From Selenomonadaceae bacterium (lineage in GTDB: Bacteria; Bacillota; Negativicutes; Selenomonadales; Selenomonadaceae), in the NCBI GenBank assembly GCA_016280345.1, contig JAEEGN010000309.1:1-5033 (forward strand): DNA of 5,033 nucleotides, written 5' to 3'. The first letter of the stretch is position 1. Each line of letters starts with the position of its first letter. Positions 1-5,033 of this stretch are shown here, in pieces. Position numbers and translations under genes: made by a program. Under the pieces are notes generated by a model. That model was not told the origin of the DNA. It saw nothing but the letters and a program-made list of their open reading frames with translations, and made no database searches.

Positions 1-1
1 G

Positions 2-2347
2 GAAGCCGAAGTAGCCGCCTGGGATTCGGAAACGGTGATTGCCCGCTGCGGGGAGACTTTCATCATCGAGGCGATGAATTCGGAAGCAGTACAGTTCGGT
101 CGGGCTTACCGGGACTATTTCTCGGCTGAGGACCGGACGGATGCCGGGCGCTTGGGCGAGTTCGCCCGCATGAAAGAACTCTTGCTGTCGAATTCCTTCA
201 GCGAGCTCATGCGGAATCTTATTCCCGATCTGCCCTTCGTGAGCCGTATGGAGGATAGGAACCAGCCGCCGGTCATTTACGCTCTGCAGGAAATCGGCGC
301 CTGGTTCGGCATTCCCCGGGACCGCTTCCGGCTGCCGGAGGCGGCAGCGAGGATCACCGAGGTCCGCGATATCCTCCGCGTTTTGGGGAACCGCGACCTC
401 CATGGACGGGAGGTTAGCCTGGAACCCGGCTGGGAAAAAACGGATATCGGCCCCCTGATGGCCTTCCGGGACGGGAATCCGATACCAGTGCTACCGGTGA
501 CACCGGAGAGTTACGAATATGTTGACCTCGAAAAGGGCAGGAGAATCCCCGTTACAGCGGAAATCGCCACCGGCTTCGATACCCGTGCCTACTGTTTTTG
601 TCAGGGATTGCCCGAGGACATCGACTCCCTCTGGAAATGGTTTCGTTGGGCTTCCCGGCTTTGCTGGGAACGGGACTACTGGCTGCTCCTGTTTTGCTGC
701 CTGATCGCCGGCTTCATTCCGGTCATTACGCCGCTGGTGACGCAGACCATCTTCAACGACATCATCCCCAGCTACGACAAGAATGCGTTGCTCCTGGTGG
801 TGCAGGTCATGTTCGTGACCTCGGTCGCCGGCGCGTTGATTTCGCTTGTGCGCGGCATCACCGTACTGCGGATCAAGAACCACGTCCGCGTCTCCGCCGA
901 GTCCGCCCTCTGGGTCAAGCTGTTGTCACTGCCCGCCGCCTTTTTCCGGCGCTATCAGGTCGGCGACCTGGCTATGCGGATGCAGGGCGTGAGCATCCTG
1001 TCCCATCAGCTTTCCACCACCGTGGCCAACGGCATTTTTAACGGCATCTTCTGTTTCTGGAACCTGTTGCTCATGTTCTGGTACAGTTACAAGATGGCCC
1101 TGTTGGCCGTCTTCGTCTGGTTCGTGTTCCTGGTGCTGTCACTGTTCTTTTCCTGGCGAAAGGTCAAATTCCAGCGGGAAAAGGTCACCGCCTCCGGACG
1201 TGTTTCCGGCCAGCTCCTGCAACTTCTGAACGGCCTCAACAAATTCCGCCTGCGGGCGGCGGAGGAGAGGGCCTTCTATCTCTGGACAAAGCCCTTTGGC
1301 GAGGAATGGAAATGGAACCGCAAATCCCGTTGGCAGGACAACTGGCTGGGGCTCATCACGCAGGCCCAGCCCATCGTCCTCAATTTCTGTGTATTTTACT
1401 ACACTATGTCGCTTTTGGACATGGAGTTGACTACCGGCACCGAATTTATGAGTACGGCAAACTTTTTGAGTTTCAATGCCGCCATGGGGAGCTTCGGCAA
1501 CGCCCTGAACGGATTCAAGGAAGGTGTCGTCACCATTTGGGGCATTGTGCCGTCGATGGAACGCATCCTGCCGGTCCTGCGGGAAAGAAGCGAAGTCTCC
1601 GAGAGCAAGATGCCCGCAGGGGAACTGACCGGAGAGATGGAAGTAGTGGCGGTGGATTTCCGCTACCATCCTGAAACACCTTTGGTGCTGAAGAACGTTA
1701 ACTTCTCCGTCCGCCCCGGCACCTTCCTCGCCATCGCCGGCAGTTCCGGCAGCGGCAAGTCCACGCTGCTCCGCGTCCTTCTGGGGCTGGAAAAACCGGA
1801 AAGCGGTTCGGTTCTTTACGACGGCCAGGACCTCGGCGAAATCGACGTCTCCTCTGTGCGCCGGCAGATCGGCGTTGTCATGCAACACGGTCAACTCTTA
1901 GAGGGCAGTATCTTTTCCAACATTGTCGGCTCTCTGCCGCTCACCATGGATGACGCCTGGGAAGTGGCGCGCCTTGTGGGACTGGAAACGGACATCAAGG
2001 AACTCCCTATGGGAATGCATACCCTGGTCAATGAGGGGGGCACGACTTTTTCCGGCGGCCAGCGTCAGCGGCTGCTGATTGCCCGATCATTGGTGAACCA
2101 CCCGCGGATTGTTGTCTTTGACGAAGCCACCAGCTCTCTGGACAACGAAACTCAGGCTATCGTCGCGCAGACGCTGGAAAACATGCGGGCCACACGCATT
2201 ATTGTCGCCCATAGGCTCTCGACGATTCGGAACGCCGACCGCATTCTCGTCCTGGACCGGGGGCAGATTGTAGAGGACGGAACCTACGACGAGCTAATGA
2301 AAAAAGGCGGCCTCTTCGCAGAGCTGGCCGCCCGTCAAATCGCCTGA
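2..2347 (+). CDS. NHLM/NHLP-type bacteriocin export ABC transporter, permease/ATPase subunit (5' partial)
   Basis: Inner-membrane ABC half-transporter with fused permease and ATPase, inferred to export a leader-bearing peptide (bacteriocin/RiPP). The frame is open to the left edge. The first in-frame start is GTG at 35, but it has no convincing Shine-Dalgarno, so I read the gene as cut at its 5' end. Numbering from that GTG: residues ~1-75 are a charged cytoplasmic region; ~77-193 resemble a C39-peptidase-like fold without the catalytic Cys or His; ~215-505 are the transmembrane domain, with hydrophobic runs near 216-236, 253-273, 336-374 and 443-461; ~535-770 are the ATPase. The ATPase looks complete: A-loop Y544, Walker A GSSGSGKST (569-577), Q-loop Q617, signature FSGGQ (S673), Walker B with D696/E697, SSLD D-loop, H-loop H726. 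The N-terminal layout and the stretches GDLAMR, LQLLNGLNKFR and PMGMHTLVNEGG fit the NHLM 'ABC2' family, which lacks an active leader peptidase and works with a C39-bearing ABC partner and an HlyD-like adaptor. Those partners are not in this window. A generic type I secretion ATPase is the alternative. Confidence 0.88.
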   Translation, partial: EAEVAAWDSETVIARCGETFIIEAMNSEAVQFGRAYRDYFSAEDRTDAGRLGEFARMKELLLSNSFSELMRNLIPDLPFVSRMEDRNQPPVIYALQEIGAWFGIPRDRFRLPEAAARITEVRDILRVLGNRDLHGREVSLEPGWEKTDIGPLMAFRDGNPIPVLPVTPESYEYVDLEKGRRIPVTAEIATGFDTRAYCFCQGLPEDIDSLWKWFRWASRLCWERDYWLLLFCCLIAGFIPVITPLVTQTIFNDIIPSYDKNALLLVVQVMFVTSVAGALISLVRGITVLRIKNHVRVSAESALWVKLLSLPAAFFRRYQVGDLAMRMQGVSILSHQLSTTVANGIFNGIFCFWNLLLMFWYSYKMALLAVFVWFVFLVLSLFFSWRKVKFQREKVTASGRVSGQLLQLLNGLNKFRLRAAEERAFYLWTKPFGEEWKWNRKSRWQDNWLGLITQAQPIVLNFCVFYYTMSLLDMELTTGTEFMSTANFLSFNAAMGSFGNALNGFKEGVVTIWGIVPSMERILPVLRERSEVSESKMPAGELTGEMEVVAVDFRYHPETPLVLKNVNFSVRPGTFLAIAGSSGSGKSTLLRVLLGLEKPESGSVLYDGQDLGEIDVSSVRRQIGVVMQHGQLLEGSIFSNIVGSLPLTMDDAWEVARLVGLETDIKELPMGMHTLVNEGGTTFSGGQRQRLLIARSLVNHPRIVVFDEATSSLDNETQAIVAQTLENMRATRIIVAHRLSTIRNADRILVLDRGQIVEDGTYDELMKKGGLFAELAARQIA

Positions 2348-2349
2348 AG

Positions 2350-2399
2350 GCCTGGAGGCGTCCCCGTCAATGCGCGGGATGCCTCCAGGCTTTTGTTTT
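2350..2399 (+). terminator. Rho-independent terminator after the transporter gene
   Basis: The arms GCCTGGAGGC (2350-2359) and GCCTCCAGGC (2381-2390) are perfectly complementary over 10 bp. The stem extends inward by one G-U and four Watson-Crick pairs (2360-2364 with 2376-2380), leaving an 11-nt loop. It is followed at once by TTTTGTTTT (2391-2399). The hairpin starts 3 bases after the TGA stop, so it ends the transporter transcript. On the minus strand no T-tract follows the hairpin, so it is not an obvious terminator for the convergent gene. Confidence 0.9.
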
Positions 2400-2403
2400 G
2401 GCA

Positions 2404-3297
2404 CTATAGGTATTTGCGGATGAAACTTCCGGTGCTTTTCTGCCGAACCTCGGTCAGGGCTTCTTCCGATACCCGGAAAAACGCATCGTATGTGGCACTT
2501 GCCGGACCGATGGCAGCGCTGATGCTGACGGATACAGGGAATTCCAGACCTGGCAAATGAGAGGTGAGGTCGAAGATTTCACCGGAAACTCGTTTCAGGA
2601 AATAATCGGTGCCGGCGTTCGGCGTGAAAGCCGCGAAATCTCCCTTTTCCAGACGGAAAACCACGTCCGTCTGCCGGAAAACCGACAGCAGCATCCGGGC
2701 GAACTTTTGCAGTACCAGGTTGCATGAAAACTCGCCATAAATATCGTTGATACTTTGCAGGTGGTCGATATGAAAACGGAAGAATGTATTGTCGCGTCCT
2801 TCGGCGGCCTCCTTCAAGGCCGCTTCTGCCATCTTTCGGCCGGCCGCTTCGGTCAGGAGTCGTGTCAGTGGATCATGCATGGCCGGACGTTCCTGTCCCG
2901 GACCAGCGGCCGCCCTCATCCGAAGGAGGTAATACGGCGTATTGTCCTGCAGGACGACACCGGCGATTCCCTCCATCGGCTGATAGGTCTGTGCGATCAG
3001 AAACCGCTCCAGTTCCGGGACCCAGGACCGGACCCGGGACTGCTTTTCACCGCCCGCCGCCCGGGCGATACGCGACAGAAGCAACGGCGACAGATTGGGG
3101 CAGGTTTCCAGTACCGGTGCGTTCAGGGAAACGTCCATCGCCACGCCGATGAGTTGTCGCGCTGCCCGGTTCAAATAGACAGGAATGAAATCCGTCGGTT
3201 TCCCCGCCGTATCATTGACCACACGTAGCCAGACGACTGCGATTGGCAGCGAATCCAGAGGCGCCACCAGAGCCGAGAATTCTTCCTTTTCCGTCAT
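2404..3297 (-). CDS. PAS-like/degenerate GGDEF domain protein, likely non-catalytic
   Basis: A 297-residue soluble signalling protein with no signal peptide or membrane segment. Residues ~12-125 look like a PAS-type sensor of the kind that begins 'LPIAVVWLRVVNDTAGKPTDF' in GGDEF proteins of anaerobic Firmicutes. The GGDEF domain starts at HDPLTRLL (141-148, matching DxLTGLxN) and runs to the end. The fold is recognisable, but the diguanylate cyclase site is broken. The GG(D/E)EF motif is EKGDF (217-221), the first metal-binding Asp of the usual DxD is H176 (D178 remains), and the GHxxGD segment reads GEFSCN, so the guanine-binding Asp is N193. N184 is kept. An RxxD pair (R208, D211) sits exactly five residues before EKGDF, the position of the allosteric c-di-GMP site. 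Cyclase activity is therefore unlikely; a c-di-GMP or GTP receptor, or a protein-protein signalling role, is inferred. The ATG at 3297-3295 is chosen because a GGAGGGAGG site lies 9 bases upstream. The gene converges with the transporter (56 bases between stops) and diverges from uvrB. Confidence 0.85.
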   Translation of the reverse strand: MTEKEEFSALVAPLDSLPIAVVWLRVVNDTAGKPTDFIPVYLNRAARQLIGVAMDVSLNAPVLETCPNLSPLLLSRIARAAGGEKQSRVRSWVPELERFLIAQTYQPMEGIAGVVLQDNTPYYLLRMRAAAGPGQERPAMHDPLTRLLTEAAGRKMAEAALKEAAEGRDNTFFRFHIDHLQSINDIYGEFSCNLVLQKFARMLLSVFRQTDVVFRLEKGDFAAFTPNAGTDYFLKRVSGEIFDLTSHLPGLEFPVSVSISAAIGPASATYDAFFRVSEEALTEVRQKSTGSFIRKYL

Positions 3298-3306
3298 AAC
3301 GCCAGG

Positions 3307-3315
3307 CCTCCCTCC
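3307..3315 (-). promoter_or_regulatory. Ribosome binding site of the GGDEF gene
   Basis: The minus strand reads GGAGGGAGG here, 9 bases before the ATG at 3297-3295. It is a strong Shine-Dalgarno match and settles the start of the GGDEF-domain gene. Confidence 0.8.
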
Positions 3316-3344
3316 GGCAAACCATCTTCATAAAGCGCATTTTT

Positions 3345-3364
3345 GTCATATTATAGCATATGAC
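3345..3364. promoter_or_regulatory. Dyad overlapping the GGDEF gene promoter, candidate operator
   Basis: GTCATAT (3345-3351), six bases, then ATATGAC (3358-3364) form a perfect 7-bp inverted repeat. The arms are AT-rich and no T-tract belongs to it as a stem, so it does not look like a terminator. It contains the whole extended -10 element of the GGDEF gene, so a bound dimeric regulator would block RNA polymerase. No regulator can be named from the sequence. Chance occurrence in an AT-rich patch is possible. Confidence 0.4.
3350..3358 (-). promoter_or_regulatory. Extended -10 promoter for the GGDEF gene
   Basis: The minus strand reads TGCTATAAT: a perfect TATAAT hexamer (3350-3355) preceded by the TGn of an extended -10 element. 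No good -35 is seen at 16-18 bases (TGGCGG at 3373-3378 is weak), which fits an extended -10 promoter. Transcription would start near 3343, giving a leader of about 45 bases before the ATG. The element lies inside the dyad at 3345-3364. Confidence 0.65.
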
Positions 3365-3412
3365 GCCTTTTGCCGCCATTTATTTCGACGTTGGAGGGAA
3401 ACCCGGCCGGTA

Positions 3413-3441
3413 TTGATGTATGGCTTTTTACGCGATATAAT
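3413..3441 (+). promoter_or_regulatory. Sigma-70-type promoter for uvrB
   Basis: TTGATG (3413-3418, four of six matches to TTGACA), a 17-base spacer and a perfect TATAAT (3436-3441). Expected transcription start is near 3448, giving a leader of about 83 bases before the uvrB ATG. That leader shows no clear riboswitch or attenuator; it holds only a GCCCCGGGGC palindrome at 3479-3488. I see no GAAC-N4-GTTC or CTGT-N8-ACAG LexA-type box near the promoter. Confidence 0.7.
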
Positions 3442-3516
3442 GGGGACGTGCTCCGGCTTGAAACGATAATCGGGCGTAGCCCCGGGGCAGGGAAATGGTG
3501 AAACGGTAGTATCATG

Positions 3517-3521
3517 GGAGG
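3517..3521 (+). promoter_or_regulatory. Ribosome binding site of uvrB
   Basis: GGAGG lies 9 bases before the ATG at 3531 within a G-rich run (3516-3522). It favours 3531 over the in-frame ATG at 3537, which would sit 15 bases away. Confidence 0.8.
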
Positions 3522-3530
3522 GCGGAAATA

Positions 3531-5033
3531 ATGGCGATGGTGCCGAAGCTCAATACGATGCAATTCAATAAGGAAGTGCCCTTCCGGGTAAAGGCCCCCT
3601 TCGCCCCGATGGGCGACCAGCCCCAGGCCATCGAGGACCTGGCCCGGGGCATCGAGAACGGCATGGACGCCCAGGTGCTCTTGGGAGCGACCGGAACCGG
3701 CAAGACATTCACCATTGCCAAGGTGATTGAGGCGGTGCAAAAGCCAACCCTCGTCATCGCTCACAACAAGACGCTGGCGGCTCAGCTCGCCAGTGAGTTC
3801 AAGGCGTTTTTCCCCGAGAACTATGTGGGCTATTTCGTCAGCTATTATGATTACTATCAGCCGGAAGCCTATATCGCCGCAACGGATACTTATATCGAAA
3901 AGGACGCCTCCATCAACGACGAGATCGACGAACTGCGCCACTCCGCTACCTGTTCCCTGTTCGAGCGGCGGGACGTGATTGTTGTGGCCAGCGTGTCCTG
4001 CATCTACGGCCTGGGTTCTCCGGAAAGCTACCATGAGATGGTCCTTTCCCTGCACAAGGGGCAGGAAGTGGACCGGGACGCCGTTCTGCGGAAGCTCGTT
4101 TCCATCCAGTACGAGCGCAACGATATCGCCTTCGAGCGGGGACGTTTCCGGGTGCGGGGCGACGTCATCGAGGTATTTCCCGCCGGATACAACAACCGGG
4201 CCGTTCGCATTGAGTTCTTCGGTGACGAGATCGAGCGTATCGTGGAATACGACGTGACCACCGGCGGCGTTTACGGCGAGCGCACCCATTCCATGATCTT
4301 TCCGGCCTCCCATTACGTTACTTCCCAAAACGACATGGAGATTGCGATGGGTTCCATCCGCGAGGAATTGGCGGAACGACTGAAAGTCCTGGAATCCCAG
4401 GGAAAGCTCCTGGAGGCGCAGCGCCTTTCCCAGCGCACGAACTATGATCTGGAAATGATGCAGGAAATGGGTTACTGCTCTGGCATCGAGAACTACTCCC
4501 GCCATTTGACGCACCGGGCGCCCGGCGAGGCTCCCTATACGCTTCTGGACTATTTCCCCGAGGATTTTCTCATCGTCATGGATGAGTCCCACGTCACCAT
4601 GCCGCAGCTTCGGGCTATGTATGCCGGCGACCGTTCCCGCAAGATTTCCCTCGTCGATAACGGGTTCCGCCTGCCCTCGGCTTTTGACAACCGTCCGCTG
4701 ACGTTCGAGGAATTCGAGCAGCGCATCAATCAGATCATCTATGTTTCGGCGACGCCGGCGGAATATGAACTGGGCCGGGCGCAGCAGGTCGCCCAGCAGA
4801 TCATCCGTCCCACAGGGCTGCTCGATCCGGTGGTGGAAGTGCGTCCTCTGGAGGGGCAAATCGACGATCTGATGGCCGAGATCAAAGCCCGCGTCACCGC
4901 GGACGAGCGGGTACTGGTGACAACGCTGACGAAGAAAATGGCCGAGAACCTTACGGACTACCTGGGGAAGGCCGGGGTCAAGGCAAAGTACCTTCATTCA
5001 GATGTCGACACGCTGGAAAGGCTGGAGATAATA
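3531..5033 (+). CDS. uvrB: UvrABC system protein B, excinuclease helicase subunit (3' partial)
   Basis: UvrB is the cytoplasmic damage-verification subunit of bacterial nucleotide excision repair. It is loaded by UvrA, threads DNA past a beta-hairpin with ATP-driven conformational change, and recruits UvrC for incision. The frame runs 501 codons from ATG 3531 to the right edge without a stop. Visible landmarks: the N-terminal FAPMGDQPQAI box, Walker A GATGTGKT (52-59), the Tyr-rich hairpin YYDYYQPEAY (105-114, equivalent to E. coli Tyr92/93/95/96), the SVSCIYGLGSPESY segment before the UvrA-binding domain 2 (roughly 165-260), the DESH Walker B box (D351-H354), YVSATP (404-409), and the start of helicase domain 3 with TLTKK (465-469) and HSDVDTLERLEII (489-501). 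The family is usually about 660-690 residues, so the last ~160-180 are outside: the rest of domain 3 with its arginine-finger motif, and the C-terminal UVR domain. The N-terminus is about 13 residues longer than in E. coli. No catalytic residue is missing in the visible part. Confidence 0.97.
   Translation, partial: MAMVPKLNTMQFNKEVPFRVKAPFAPMGDQPQAIEDLARGIENGMDAQVLLGATGTGKTFTIAKVIEAVQKPTLVIAHNKTLAAQLASEFKAFFPENYVGYFVSYYDYYQPEAYIAATDTYIEKDASINDEIDELRHSATCSLFERRDVIVVASVSCIYGLGSPESYHEMVLSLHKGQEVDRDAVLRKLVSIQYERNDIAFERGRFRVRGDVIEVFPAGYNNRAVRIEFFGDEIERIVEYDVTTGGVYGERTHSMIFPASHYVTSQNDMEIAMGSIREELAERLKVLESQGKLLEAQRLSQRTNYDLEMMQEMGYCSGIENYSRHLTHRAPGEAPYTLLDYFPEDFLIVMDESHVTMPQLRAMYAGDRSRKISLVDNGFRLPSAFDNRPLTFEEFEQRINQIIYVSATPAEYELGRAQQVAQQIIRPTGLLDPVVEVRPLEGQIDDLMAEIKARVTADERVLVTTLTKKMAENLTDYLGKAGVKAKYLHSDVDTLERLEII

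Noticed and set aside
35..37. GTG at 35 as the true start of the transporter.
   Set aside because: No Shine-Dalgarno precedes it, the frame is open and coding-like back to base 2, and family members commonly have longer N-terminal regions. It cannot be excluded outright.
1139..1894. A 251-codon open frame on the minus strand inside the exporter gene.
   Set aside because: Antisense shadow of conserved transmembrane and ATPase sequence. Its composition is low-complexity His/Gln/Gly-rich and no ribosome binding site supports it.
2755..3228. Plus-strand open frames opposite the GGDEF gene.
   Set aside because: The minus-strand protein has recognisable PAS-like/GGDEF features, a strong ribosome binding site and a promoter; the plus-strand frames have none of these.
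3416..3469. A 17-residue ORF in the intergenic region upstream of uvrB.
   Set aside because: Its ATG overlaps the uvrB -35 element and lies upstream of the predicted transcription start. It has no ribosome binding site.
3479..3488. GCCCCGGGGC palindrome in the uvrB leader.
   Set aside because: A short GC palindrome without a loop cannot make a good hairpin and has no T-tract. It is most likely chance in GC-rich DNA.
3492..3507. Tandem near-repeat GAAATGGT/GAAACGGT before the uvrB ribosome binding site.
   Set aside because: Two 8-base copies with one mismatch are too short to support a function.
3351..4997. A 548-codon open frame on the minus strand, antisense to uvrB.
   Set aside because: It lies almost wholly opposite a well-conserved uvrB gene, has no recognisable domain, and is rich in His, Arg and Gly as expected of an antisense shadow in GC-rich coding DNA.

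Overview
The window is ordinary bacterial chromosome, fairly GC-rich by eye. It carries three protein-coding genes, two of them cut by the window edges. The gene families and Shine-Dalgarno sites suggest a Firmicutes-type anaerobe. These are a PAS-like/GGDEF protein, an NHLM/NHLP-type peptide exporter, UvrB, and strong GGAGG ribosome binding sites. A gut or rumen Negativicutes or Clostridia member is my best guess, but it is an impression from protein flavour, not a demonstrated assignment.

Layout: (1) From the left edge to 2347 (+) runs a large ABC transporter subunit, permease fused to ATPase, of the NHLM/NHLP bacteriocin export family. Its reading frame is open to the left edge, so the true start probably lies outside. 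It ends at a strong intrinsic terminator (2350-2399), which suggests it is the last gene of its operon. (2) On the minus strand, 3297 down to 2404 encodes a 297-residue PAS-like/GGDEF protein. Its diguanylate cyclase site is clearly degenerate, but an RxxD inhibitory-site motif is kept at the canonical spacing. It converges on the transporter gene. (3) A 233-base intergenic region (3298-3530) holds two divergent promoters: an extended -10 promoter for the GGDEF gene, embedded in a 20-bp dyad, and a good sigma-70-type promoter for the next gene. (4) From 3531 (+) to the right edge runs uvrB, the nucleotide excision repair damage-recognition helicase. It is cut after 501 codons, so its C-terminal part is missing.

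The three genes do not look like one functional unit. The transporter is the tail of a peptide (RiPP/bacteriocin) export locus whose precursor, HlyD-type adaptor and peptidase-transporter partner should lie to the left. The GGDEF protein and uvrB are divergently transcribed neighbours. I found no RNA gene, CRISPR array, insertion sequence or attachment site. The most interesting points are the catalytically dead GGDEF domain with a preserved I-site, the C39-peptidase-like N-terminal domain of the exporter without catalytic Cys/His, and the dyad over the GGDEF gene promoter.
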